Positions 11,444 through 22,729 of a DNA stretch of 64,000 nucleotides are shown here, in pieces. The position numbers and the translations under genes are program-made. Below the pieces are notes generated by a model. It ran no database searches. It saw only the letters and a list, made by a program, of their open reading frames with translations, and had not been told where the DNA came from. The stretch's first letter is position 1, and the number at the start of each line of letters is the position of its first letter. The stretch is from Spirometra erinaceieuropaei (taxonomy: Eukaryota > Platyhelminthes > Cestoda > Diphyllobothriidea > Diphyllobothriidae): assembly GCA_902702965.1 (NCBI GenBank), contig CACRXP010000143.1, forward strand, positions 901,023-965,022, in the 5' to 3' direction.

Positions 11444-11790
11444 TTATCGTACCAGTGGTTGATTCCCCCTTCCGCTTGTTAGCATCACTTCTCTAACCTT
11501 CCGTGATGTTCTTTCGAGTAAGTAACTAGCAGATGTATTGTGTATTTGGTTCAAGGCTTGCATCGAGAAAGTCTTCAGACGTCTCAAGTTGGAAGAATGC
11601 CCGACTCTTCGTTCTAAACGGCCACCTGAATGTGTCTAATCGGAATCAGATCTGGCGATGTCGCCGACCACAGATGAGTTCGTATGACGTTGGACTTTTT
11701 AATGATTTCAACAATCCTCCCTCAATGAGGAGTCATCTTGTCGTCCCGTAACGCAGAATTCGTCGCTCCTGCTGTGACTGGTGACAGGCG
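11444..11790. repeat. Tandem duplication, unit 1 (347 bp)
   Basis: First unit of a direct tandem duplication. It contains GATTCCCCCTTCCGCTTG near its start and GACTTTTTAATGATTTCAAC-like sequence later, both repeated in unit 2 at 11791-13110. This unit has no MITE and so preserves the empty insertion site, GAGTAAGTAACTAG near 11515-11530. Confidence 0.85.
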
Positions 11791-13110
11791 TTATCGTATC
11801 CGTGCTTGATTCCCCTTCTAGTGTTAGCATCACTTCACTAACCTTCCGTGATGTTTTTTCGGGTGATTACAGTAGATGGGCTAACACAGGAAATGTCAAC
11901 GAAATTCCGAAATGCGTTTTCGTTCCGAAAAGATTAATTAAGTAGGGTTCTAAAACTATTCAGCCTCCAACATAATGCTGTAATATTTCAGTTACGACAG
12001 GATGTCAGCTTTCGAATGAACTCCCATCCGGCTGCATGCAAAAACTACACTCTGGAAAAAGTGACTACTTAAGTAGCATGAATTTCTCTCATGGATTTTT
12101 GATGCCCCTAAAAGTCCAATTATATTTTATGGAAAACATGCATAAAGTTATCCAATCTTTCGCTAATTCGGTAGAACATTACGCCCTCTTCCAATCATAT
12201 ACCCGAAGGAAGGGTATAATTCGGCTTTCAAAAACTTTTCCGATTCCCGAATAATTTTGAACCCGCTCTACCATTACACTTGGATTCAGGGTTTCAAAAC
12301 TACAAGCCGTATATTTTCTGCGTACGGAAAAACACACATTTCTCTACGATAATAAAGGGGGACCATATAGGGTTCATAAAATTTAGCAGTGGATTGGATC
12401 CATATTGGTAACTTTACAAGCCACATTGGTAAATGCAGAGACAGCCATTTCACGGTATTTAAAAGTCCCACAATTAGAAACTTTTTTAAAACCGAATTAT
12501 GTCCCACCTTCGAGTACAGAATTAAAAGAAGACGTAATTATCTACCGAATGAGCAAAAGAATGAATATTTTTATGCATGTTTTCCATCAAATATAATTGG
12601 ACTATTAAGGGCATCTAAAATCAATTAGAAAAATTCACGCTACTTAAGTAGCCATTTTTAGTGTCATTTTTACATGCAGTCGAAGGGAAGTTCATCCGAA
12701 AGCTGGTATCCTGACGTAACTGAAATATTATAGAACTGTGTTGCAGGTTGACTAGTTTTACAACTCTACTTAATTAATCTTTTCGAAACGAAAACGCATT
12801 TCGGGATTTCGGTTGACATTTCATGAGTTAGCCCACCTACTGTAAATAGTAGATGTATTGTGTATTTGGTTCAAGGCTTGTATCGGGACAGTCTTCAGAC
12901 GTCTCAAGTTGGAAGAATGCCCGACTCTTCCTTCTAAACGGCCACCTGCGTGGGCCTAATCGCAGTCAGATCTGACTATGCCGTCGGCCACGGATGAGTT
13001 CGAATGACGTTGGTCTTTTTAATGATTTCAACAATCCTCCCTCAATGAGGAGCCATCTTGCCGTCCCGTAACGCAGAATTCCTCGCTCCTGCTGTGACTG
13101 CTGACAGGCG
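11791..13110. repeat. Tandem duplication, unit 2, interrupted by MITE copy D
   Basis: Second unit in two pieces, 11791-11869 and 12845-13110 (about 345 bp in total). It is otherwise collinear with unit 1. The break falls exactly at the ends of MITE copy D, so the duplication provides a before-and-after comparison of insertion. Confidence 0.85.
11870..12842. mobile_element. Fold-back MITE, copy D (973 bp) inside a tandem duplication
   Basis: Full-length copy oriented like copy B, starting CAGTAGATGGGC and ending ...CCACCTACTG, flanked by TA on both sides (11868-11869, 12843-12844). Removing it plus one TA gives GGGTGATTAAATAGTAG, which aligns without gaps to GAGTAAGTAACTAGCAG in unit 1. Hence TA is the duplicated target. 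Both arms are intact. Confidence 0.93.
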
Positions 13111-14169
13111 TTTCCTCCGTATACTAAGCTATTTGTCACCATCAACATTTCGAGGCGGAATCAAGAGTTCGCTTTTAACATTGGTGTACCTTTTTCCCCT
13201 CCCCCAGCATCCTGCATCAGGTGACGATTACGGTAAGTTCCACACACTTTGTTGGTTGTTCGCCGACTTTTGGTGAATCCGTTCGGCTGTTTCAGGCTGA
13301 AAGCAGACTCGTTGGTAGGAATTATTCTGCTTCATTGTACGGTAAGACGCAGGCCAGTCAAGTATTATCGATTTAACGAAGGCACACTGCTTCTGCGCCT
13401 ATGTACGGGATCGAGCTCATCTAACCTTCCACTAAATTTGGGCAAAGATGCTCGGGAAACGGAAACAATTAGTGCACTGTTGCAGCGAGTGTGAATTCGC
13501 TGGCTCGTGTACCTCTCAACAACCGTCAATTCTCCGTGTAGGAAGCATAATAATGATCCCTTTCCGGCTTTGTGCTGAACTATTCATAGAATCCATTGTC
13601 CTAGGCTCGATGACCGGTTGACTGCAGCACGCAGACTTCAAGTGCATAGACAAGAACGTGAATAAAGTGCTCTGCTTCTTCTCTGGGGGAGGGAAGACAT
13701 GTCTAGTTACGCTGTTTAGTAGAAAACATCAACTACAAAAGAACATATGGATTAAGAGGCCTAAAAGGTAAGTTGCCGACTGAGCCTATGCGCTAGACAG
13801 GTTGACTGCCCAATTCTGGTGGAGAGTTAAACATAAAAGATTTCGAGCGCCGGGCTGATAAGAAAACGCCAAATTTACATGGACTGCTGAACAAAAAAAA
13901 TTTACCCACCGGGGAAACACTGACATCTCGTGCTTAATGCAAGACGTGTGTGTGTTACAGGAGAAACAAGTCGGTGATACAAAGGCGTGCGATGGAACCA
14001 GACCTGCAGTAGTAGCTCCACAAACATTTCAGGTAGACACAAAAAGCACTTGTGCTGAGTAGGCGCCAAACACGACTACCCAGTGAGTCCTCAAACATTC
14101 ATTTCGGGCAAGTTAATCTGAATGGGCGGTAGGGGGAGGTAGGGAGGTGGGCATGTCTCCTTCCTGGAA
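13111..14169. other. Intergenic, 3' of CDC37
   Basis: No gene or repeat recognised. The 3' untranslated region of CDC37 (minus strand) must lie in the upper part, but no clear polyadenylation hexamer was seen on that strand. Confidence 0.4.
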
Positions 14170-17100
14170 TCATTCATTGGTGCTCGCGGGTTTTTCTTCA
14201 CCCTGCTCTTCAGTCTCCTTTGAAGCCGAGGCATCGCCTTCATCTCCCGTGGCAGCGTTTGCATTTTCAACCCAGAGCCCGCTATCGATGCAGAGTTTCA
14301 TTACTGCCTCAGCCTCGTGTGGATCCATTTTGGAGAGGGTAGTTTTTAACAGTTCCACGTCCTGGTTTTTGAAGCACTCTTGAAGTTCCTTAAACATACA
14401 AAAAAACCGTACTTACAACACGCCAGTAGCAATTTTTAAATATTCGATTGAATGAAAACTCGCGAAATAGGCATAGTGCCCTTTACCGGGGTTAGGCTTT
14501 CGAAAACCTCGAGTGGATCAAGACCGCCAGGGCCGAGACGCTTCTTGCGTTCTTCCTAGAAATACATAAGTGAAGATGATAAGAAGTTCAAGAGAAGCTA
14601 GTCAAAGGGCAGTTTGTTGTTACTGAGGCACCTACTTCTTCGTAGCGTTCCACCGCCTCCTGGACCTTGACCTCAGCACGAGCGCGAATGCGTTTGCGAA
14701 AAGCGTCCAATTCGTCGTTAAAAGCCCTCTGATATTCCGGTTCAGGGTTGATGAACCTAATAAATCGGGGAAGAATCACTTAGTCTAGAAGAAAAACTAA
14801 GTGTTCATGTCAAGCCCAACAGTGACTATGGCTTGGAAATCTCGGGAACAAATGAAAACGCAGATCATATTTTAAATATGTATAAAATTTTCTTAGACAG
14901 AAATGCTTAAACCCCTAAATGGCAAACTCCAAAAAGGGCATACGTTCGCACTAAACGACTGAAGAACATGAATTCTTGTATATCAATCCTCGTAAATATG
15001 AAGTATACAAACATCAAAAATTGACTAAAAATTGCATGCCCTAGATTTTTTGTCATTCCCGAGCATGATTAGACGATGGCGTACTGTAGTGCAGGATTGG
15101 AAGAGTACGGCGACCTCGCATAAGGGACTTTCGCTACTTAAAAGTATACCTAAAGACTTCAGCGGATGTTTCGTCATTTACGATGCATACTGCGCTTTTG
15201 TGATCCCTGGAAGCTTCAGCTGTGCGATATCACCGCGCCTGAAACAAAAAAATGTCCCGAGCAAAGCCAGGGAATCAGCTGAAACTCATAAGGACTGCGT
15301 TGATGAAAGTGGAAAACGGAGTGTAGGGGTGTTCAGTTTTGGGTCTATGTGATGGTCGCAGTAGATTGCTCGCTTGTTTGCAGGTGTAGGCTACGTCTAG
15401 CGTCCGTTAACTGGCACTCGACTCCCACATGTGGCGCCTCGAAGTTGGGTTCTGCCTGGCACGGCCACACCCCGTAGGACTAAACCAGGTGGGGGTATCC
15501 GTGTGTGTATCCCCACACACGGCAACCCTGTTCCTACTCCCCTCCCCCATCCCGTCCATAACCCTTTCATTCCCTCTTCATCTCTACTATCTACTCTGTC
15601 TACTCTCTTCTTTTCCCACACGGTCGAAAAAACCTACAGCGAGGGCGACATGCAATCACTTAGACGATCCAGACCAATCTCCACGCGGCTCCACTCCCTC
15701 AACCGCTGGCCAGATGGATCACTGCCCCGGCATCTCCGAGGTAAGGCTCCGTAGGCAACCCCGCAGTAGGTCACGGGCACTCAGCAAGCTACTGGCTCAG
15801 TGGCTGGAAGATCGGTCCCTTCATGCCCCTCCGCACCTGTTCTCCGCCCTTCACTCTCTCTGCTCTACTTTGCCCTTACCCTGCGATCGAAAGTCTCACG
15901 GACAACCGTATCGCCACCTCCAAGACAAGGCTTCGTCTGCGACCCCACAAGAGGCCACAAGGTAAGTGACCCCCAGAAAAGTTAAATATTGCTTTGTTGT
16001 CTTTGCTTTTTGCTTGTTCATCTTTGTCTGCTTGTTTGTGCTTACCCTTGTTGTAAGCTAAAATACCGTTTTGATGAATACCGTTCTGTTGAATTTGTTT
16101 GCTCACCGTTTATATTTCAGCAATCAGTTAGCTTAGAGAGGCGAATCTTCAAGGCTAGCCAAGCTTTCAGTCGTCTGCAAAACAGGTGCGAAGACTCAAC
16201 CACTTCCACCTCAGCTGTCTTCGATAGACAGGACCGGATCCCGGGCACGGACGTACTACAACTGACGCGAATCCTCAGCATTTACGTCACGCTTAGACAA
16301 CTGCAACAGCGCTGAAACGGCCACCTCATACGGATGGACGACGAGCGGCCACTCAGACGGCTCTTTTACGGAGATGTCGCCATTAGTTCCCGCCGACAAG
16401 TCCGGTACTAAAAGAATACCCTGAAAACTTCCCTGAAGTGCCTACAAATGAACTCGGCCAACTGGGAAGACCTGAAGGAATGTAGTAAAGACAGGCGCAA
16501 TCTTCGAAGTCAACCGCACCACCGTTGCCAAGGCTAAACACGGAGCCCGCAGATCTCAACTGCCCCCACCTCGCAACGCCAACACTCAACCTCCCCCACA
16601 CCGACAATCAACACTGGCCGCACTCCTAAACCCTCACAGCAATCCTCCTCCGTCGCCTCAACATCCACTGCGCGGCTCCTGCGCCCACCACGACTGCACA
16701 CAATCCTGACACACCGACAAACATCTACTTCACCACCATCAACACCAACGATGTGAACTCGGTCCATACATGTGCCCATTAGAATCGCATCCTCACCTCA
16801 CACATCGGCCTGGTCGATCACTTGCGCATCTATCGCACAGAGACCATCGAACCAGTGCCTGGAGCATCAACATATACCAGACGCATTCGACTCAATTGCC
16901 AACACTGCCCTCGCATATTGAGCCACCACATGGGTCTACGGGGTCACATGCGGACTCAAGAAAGCCTGTTGTAAACTATCGCCGGCTACACCAAACCACC
17001 TCATCTTCCCTCACCAGCATCCGCACCTCTCAACACCATCACCAATCACAAGCATCCAAACTGCCACCTCTCACGCAATTGGGAAGTGCGCGTCTCGGCC

Positions 17101-20100
17101 CCTTCTCAATGCGGCCCTTCTGCTGCATGTGTGATCCGAGTCTGAGACTATCACGGCGCGTCAAGCACCGCGGCTTGGAAGGCTGCTGACTGACGCCGCA
17201 ACTCAGTCCACGCAGTCCGTCCAGTTGTCTGTGCAATAACGGACTGGTGGGTTGAGAACCAGGCTGAAACGGCTTCTTCTTAACGTGAACTATGGCACTC
17301 TCATACCAGTGAGCTGTACGCCGCCTAACCCCCATTGTGTGAGATCCTGATGCTTGTGTTTGGGGGGCCAGGTCGTGCCTGTGGCACGCGCAGACAAGGT
17401 CACTAGCCATGTCAGCCACCGCGCCCATTCCCCTCACCTGTCAACTGACCAGCTCGGACAGTGGCCAGGCCTGAGAATGGGAAGGGAGAGTCGCGTCGAC
17501 GACCCAACGCATTTTCTTCACTATAAACAATCTGACGCGCTTCAGGCTATCGAGGTGCACTAAAAGCCGTGGCGTGGGAGGTTGCCAGCTGATGAAATAA
17601 CTTGGACCTCGCAGTCGGCCCAGTGCGTGTTTGTATGGAGCGGCCGATTGGTGGTCTAGGAGTCGGGCCGTAATGGCTCCTTCTTAATGTGGCCTTTAAG
17701 GTACTCCGACTCAGTAGAATACGAACCGGGTGTGGCGGAACGCCTAGAGACGGCTCAGGTCGCGCCAGCCATCTGCACCCTCTCCCACCTCTGGTCTTCT
17801 TGACTGTCTTGGCATCGGGCCCAGGTGGGAGGGGGGGGGGGGAAAGAGTGTGGTAGACGCAGCGCAAGTCCACCACCACTAGAAACTAATTCAGGCGCAA
17901 GTCACCGTACCTGCTCTCACCTTGCCGTGGAGCACACGGTAGACATCGTCGGTAACGACGGTCGAACCGTCGGATGGAAAACGTTTTTAGTGGGTGTGGC
18001 ACATCCATCGCACTATTTCTAGCAGGGCGTTGTCCCTTTCAGCAGAGAATTTCGCGAAAAATCCCGAATCATGCAGATTCTGGTCTGGTCGATATTTTTG
18101 CGCAAAAGCATGATGTCATGCTAGTTGCCTTGGTGCCTAGGTTGTAGTTCGTCCGTCGCGTGAATACAGTAGATGTGTAGTCCCGTGAAACGTTAAAAGA
18201 AATCCTGAAAAGTGCTTTTAGTCCGAAAACATTCATTAAGTGGGGGTTTTAATGTAAATTATCGTGCAGCATAATCTCAATCACGCGAGGATGCAGGCTT
18301 TTAAACGAGCTCTTCTCAGGCCGCCTACAAAAATTGAACCGTAAAAAATGACTGCTGAATAACATGCATTTTTTCCATTTCTTTTCGGTGCCCTTATAAA
18401 TTTTAACATGCTTTATAGAAAAAGTGTCCCTTCTTGTATTCATGTGGTAGAAAATTGCGCCTTCTTTAAATGTTACGCCCGAATAAAGGGCACTTTTCAG
18501 TTTCAAAAAAGTTTCTAGTTGCGAGATCTTTTAAAATCGTGAAATTTTTCTATTCATGAATCATCGTATCTGCACATTTATTCGTGCTTTTCCTCTAGTA
18601 TACAACGGGGTCCACGTCCACTGCAAAATTTTGTGCGGCCTATATGATCTTTTCTTAATAGCGTACACGTATGCACGATTTTCCTTGCGCGGAAAATGCA
18701 CAGCTCGTAGGTTGGAGACCCAGAATGCAAACGTAAAGGCAGGTTGGGTCCGGAATCGTTCAGAATTAAAAAAAAAACTGAAAAACACTCTTTCTCCAAG
18801 CATACAATTTAAAGGGCATAATTCACACTAAATGGGCACAAGAATATTTTCCAGCACTAGAAGATACCATACGAGGCAGCACAGGTACTGGTTAAGAGCC
18901 CAGACACGCGCGTTTCGCCGATATTCTGCCGCTGCGCTACTCCATGTGGGAGAGCCCCCGACAGGACAAGAGGAATTTGGGGAATAGACTGGTAGGGTTC
19001 TCAAGTGATGCTGGTGTTTTGTGCTTCCAATGGGGGGGAGGTCGTTGCCACATCATACCCCGTCGAGTTTGCCGCCAATTTACGGAGTTGATGGTGAACA
19101 CAACAATGCTCTCAGCCCTATCACGAACTTAAACTTCATTTTCTGCTCGACTCGGACAGAGATGAAAGACTGAACCTCCGTGCTTAGTGCCTCCACTGGG
19201 CTGGTCACCGCCATTGAGCTCGATTGTGCTTTGAGGTATTCGGGGTGCCAGACTTCGAACGTCTGCACTCTTCGAAAGCAGTCTTGGATAAGGATCATTC
19301 CACAACCGCTATTGGCCGAATTCGCCTCTTTTATCGCCGCTCCAACGTTGACGTAATAATGAAATTATCCAGATTGTCACCTCATCTGAAATTGGCACTG
19401 ACAAGAAACTGTGCGGATTTTTCAAAGTAAAGATGTCAGTTGTAGATGTAGAAGGCTTCCCTTAGAGCGCATACACGACTCTGGGCAAACAGTCCTGCGT
19501 GGTTTGCGCTACAAGTGGAACAACTTATCGCGTGAGGCTGGCGCCAACAAACTGTAATGGACGGCGATTATCTGCGACGTCATGTGCTCAAAAAATGAGG
19601 CTCGAAACCAGTATTACGAATTGTCTTCAAAAAATACAAAACTAAACAAACAACTCTTAGAAGAGGAGCATTTGGAACTTAATCCCCACCATTTGCCAGC
19701 GACAACAAAGCCATCTTCCGTTCTAAGGCCCTTCTGGGAAATAGGAAATGTTGGATCGGGTACACTGGCAATGCATTCATGAGATGGAAAACCGAAAATA
19801 TGCCCAACCATACCAACCTTTTTTTCGTGAATGGCCCAAGGTATCTTCCTAATTTGTCCCCGACTACAGAAATTTCGGACCCCTCTTCCTCGTTAGAATA
19901 TGATAATTTACCCGAACACTTTACAATAGTGCTGCATGTTTGCTTTGTCAGGCCAAATTAGATATCAGATCTCCTATTCTATTCACTGCGGGCGGCCATT
20001 ATCTGGTGTGACGGACACTTATAGGGCAGCGGGTAGTGGACATTGCATATCGAGTTAATTAACCACAACGATGGTCTGGTTCTATTGCTCAGAGCAAAGA

Positions 20101-22729
20101 AGATCCGTAAAGCATCTGACTAGTGCATTTAAAAACTTCGACCAATGTCCAGAGAAAAGTGAATTTACTCACTTGGCGAAGAATGGTCGAATACACGATC
20201 GGGGGTCGCATTTCAAAGATTTGGCTAGCTCAAGCATGAATTGCATGACAATGCACTGGTGAGATACGTGGTCCATTAGTTCAAATTTCTGCAGAAAAGT
20301 GCAAAAGGCTTGAAGTGTAAACGCTCGAAGACTAAAATACAAAATGTGGAGACTACGCAGGCTCTGTTAAAACCTAAACTGTTAACCTGGGAGGGAAGCT
20401 CACCTCCGCATAGGACAAAACCCGAAAATGTCTTTGGAATTAATGAAGTTGTCAAACTGGGACAGCAAATAGAAAATGCGATGCAAATTACCTCCTCCAT
20501 GGCGAGGTCAAGACACCAAAGAACCAATTGGTTGGCTGTTTCCTCACAGACAAGATTTGGGTTCTCAACAAGGAACTTTTGAGTATCGACAGGTTTCCGA
20601 AACATGCCCAGCTTCTTTATTTCCTTATCATGTTTCTCTACAAAGGTCTTAAGACGATCAGCTGCATCCTCCTCGGATTTTTCTTCGTGTTGTAGTGTAG
20701 CAGCATTAATGATCTAAAAGTCAACAAAAAATGCGTAGAAACCCTTGCCATTTGGTAACCCGTGCGTGATCACATGAGCACAGGGAGGTACTTTTACATG
20801 AAAACGGGTTCTCAAGAGCAGTAGCGAATAATTACGAGACGCCTGATACCAGCTCCAAATGAGGATGTCCTGCTAAGAGTTAACGAGAGCGCTGTGAGAC
20901 CTCAACACTGTCATTCGAGGACAGTTCTTTTGTGGAGCGACACAATTAACGGGGAAATTCTAAGGTAATGTCCGAGTCTTGCATTTGTTAGGGATTCCAG
21001 ATCAAACATTGGGTAGAAACCTTGCCGAGTTTTGTGGTATATTATGGCATTCTAATGGGGACTTTAACCTATGCGAAGGGAAAGATCTCTTTTCTTCTGC
21101 TTCAAATGTCCAAAGTCATTCGGGAAAGTTTCAGTTGTTATGTTAAACCAAACTTTGTTGAGGGTTCCGCAATGCTAGGGCCAAAGATCTTTAGGCAGTT
21201 GTTGATGGACCTCGTGCTCGGTCCTCCAACGCATTTTAAAGATAAACCATCGGATAGTTGTTTTTTTAATCTCCTCAGAACTGCGGACTGGGAGCAATTG
21301 AGTTTATATCAAGGTTTATAGGCACAGACTGAAATATGATGCAGGAACATGTGGGCCGAAGTCAATCACCTACAGCGGGATAACCGCGTAATATTCCTTA
21401 GCGCTAACAGGCAGCTAATAGTATATTTAAGCGTAACACTAAAACCATCGGATACTTGGTCCAAGTTTACATGTCAGACATACGGGTGACGACAGTAACG
21501 AGGAATACATGTTACTGAAGTAAAGAGTGCTTCGGTGTCTGGGTGGGCAAAATGAAAATGAAAGGTTCGACCAGCAAACGCAAATTATCAGACGAGTGGG
21601 AATATAGGGTCTCCAACATATTGCGAGTGGCTGCAGCTGGCCAGTAGTTACAGAAGACTGACGAAACCGCCTGAGCAGAATGGATGGTCTCCGCAGTTGC
21701 CTCTAGAAATCTTTGACGTGGTTAACAGAGTAAGTCCTATCTCTGAGAGGGACTGTCGACTAATTTTAGTATTTTGTTGGCAGTAAACCATAAACGTGAT
21801 TTCAATCGCTGTTAGTCGTTAATCAGGCAGGATCTCGGGAGCAATAATCCAACAGCCTAGAATTTCATCCAGACCTTCCTAATTCTCAGTATCTACTGGA
21901 AACCTGGCGGTGCGACAATTAGTGCGAACCTAATTTCTTGGGGCTCATAGCTTAGGGAAAGATGGTGGTGCAAATGGTGACAATAGCAAAAGCTTCAAAG
22001 GTGGCAGCGAAACCATGAGCTGCGATAACAGTGTTGATGAAAGCTTTCCATGTCTAGCTCTAAAATTACTAGTACGGCACGTGAGTGCTTCCCTGTGGCA
22101 ACAGGATTCTCGACGAATGTTTCGATACCGATGGGCTCCAAAAATGGACACTATTACAGGGTGAGATCCACATACATGATAAAGGGAGACAGGTATGGTT
22201 AAAGGACCCATTAGGTTAGACAGCATAATGCTGGCATTTGACACTTACCGTTTTCGATTTCCCCTCCTTGCAAATCGTGTCAATGTTCAGGGGTCTTAGC
22301 TATGCATACATATAAGAAAACTTCAAAATGTGTACCCTTTCTTTCTTTGCCATTTCCTTTTGCCTCTCCTGCCATTTGGCATCCTCCACTTTTAGTTTAT
22401 TTAACTTCTCTTCGAGCTCTTTGAGGTTAGGTGCATTGGCCTGACCGTTAGAAAACTGATCGAATATACCTTGACAGCTGCATCGTACTCCTCTCGAGCT
22501 GACTGGTAGGCCTTAAGATGAGCTTTTAAGTCCTTTTCAAAGTCTTCCTTCTCCTTTTTCCAGGCAGTGTCCCGTTCGAGTCTAGCTTGATGGCGCCAAC
22601 GGAAAAGACTGGGGGTATCTATATTCGGGTGAGTGTCGTCCTCGTCATCCGAAATCTGATATAGAATGTTAAGAGAGGCGGACTGTGTACCTCGATGTGA
22701 TCCCATTTGCTGTAACTAAGCGTTGACAT
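14170..22729 (-). CDS. CDC37: Hsp90 co-chaperone Cdc37
   Basis: Cytosolic adaptor that loads protein kinases onto Hsp90. Nine exons on the minus strand: 22691-22729, 22470-22655, 22336-22440, 22249-22299, 20492-20713, 20173-20288, 14636-14756, 14487-14555 and 14170-14388 (stop 14170-14172). They splice in frame at GT-AG sites to 375 aa; animal Cdc37 is about 380. The start MSTLSYSKWDHIE fits the family N-terminus. SDDEDDTHPNID follows, with Ser15 at the position of the known CK2-phosphorylated serine, then FRWRHQARLER and a coiled coil to about residue 110. The central Hsp90-binding part includes LVCEETANQLVLWCLDL, MQFMLELAKSLKCDPR, and FNDELDAFRKRIRARA. The tail has the conserved SKMDPHEAEAVMKLCIDSGL before an acidic end. 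Introns 1-3 are 35, 29 and 36 nt; intron 6 is 5.4 kb and full of repeats. Confidence 0.96.
15393..17070 (+). pseudogene. Internally deleted LINE (APE/RT/zinc-finger family) in CDC37 intron 6
   Basis: The 5' part (15393-15760) matches, on the opposite strand, the 5' end of the LINE at 39860-43585. Shared landmarks are GGCACTCGACTCCCACATG-like sequence, the phrase CACGGTCGAAAAAACCTAC and a long pyrimidine-rich leader. From about 16140 the translation resembles the C-terminal end of that LINE's polyprotein: DRQDRIPGTDVLQLTRILSI, then HLIRMDDERPLRRLFYGDVA, NWEDLKE, a Thr/Ser/Pro-rich linker, and remnants of zinc-finger segments. Endonuclease and catalytic RT regions are missing. Several stops and frame changes make it inactive. 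It lies antisense to CDC37. Confidence 0.8.
17200..17559. other. Repeat-like GC-rich tract
   Basis: Contains CCAGGTCGTGCCTGTGGCACGCGCAG-like sequence, also present in diverged form near 53830-53870 (GACCAGGTCGCTTGTGGC). This suggests another interspersed family. No coding evidence. Confidence 0.4.
17560..17980 (-). repeat. Interspersed repeat family R, copy R1
   Basis: On the minus strand it shares with R2-R5 the sequence GAGCACACGGTAGACATCG-type start (complemented), a GTCTACCACACTC block, CACCTGGGCCCGATGCC and GACAGTCAAGAAGACC. The copy includes a long G run at 17827-17840. Non-coding; class not determined. Confidence 0.6.
18167..18850. mobile_element. Fold-back MITE, diverged truncated copy E
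   Basis: Left end CAGTAGATGTG after TA (18165-18166). Diverged versions of the arm (CATTAAGTGGGGG, ATGCAGGCTTTTAAACGAG, ATGACTGCTGAATAACATGC) and centre (GGAAAATGCACAGCTCGTAG) follow. The right arm is lost after about 18850. Much more divergent from copies A-D, F, G than these are from each other, so it belongs to an older subfamily with copy I. Confidence 0.75.
18851..20172. other. CDC37 intron 6, remaining part
   Basis: Intronic sequence without a recognisable gene or repeat. Only short chance frames are present on both strands. Confidence 0.4.
20714..22248. other. CDC37 intron 4
   Basis: 1535-bp intron between GT at its 5' end (CGAAAACG|GTAAGT on the minus strand) and CTTTTAG at its 3' end. 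No repeat or gene recognised inside. Confidence 0.6.
22300..22335 (-). other. Micro-intron, CDC37 intron 3 (36 nt)
   Basis: Begins GTACACATTTTG and ends TATGCATAG on the minus strand. It would keep frame but contains an in-frame stop (TAG) at its end, so retention would truncate the protein. Confidence 0.88.
22441..22469 (-). other. Micro-intron, CDC37 intron 2 (29 nt)
   Basis: Begins GTATATTCG and ends AACGGTCAG on the minus strand, between ...YDAAVK and ANAPNLKELEEK. Reading through shifts frame, so this 29-nt segment must be removed for the Cdc37 coiled coil to continue. Confidence 0.85.
22656..22690 (-). other. Micro-intron, CDC37 intron 1 (35 nt)
   Basis: Begins GTACACAG and ends CTATATCAG on the minus strand. 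It separates ...WDHIE from ISDDEDD; 35 is not a multiple of three, so removal is required to keep frame. Confidence 0.9.

Noticed and set aside
15429..15965. 178-codon plus-strand frame
   Set aside because: Lies in the pyrimidine-rich 5' leader of the deleted LINE; low-complexity Pro/Ser translation.
17827..17840. G run as a regulatory G-quadruplex
   Set aside because: It is inside a repeat copy and looks like slippage; no functional support in the sequence.
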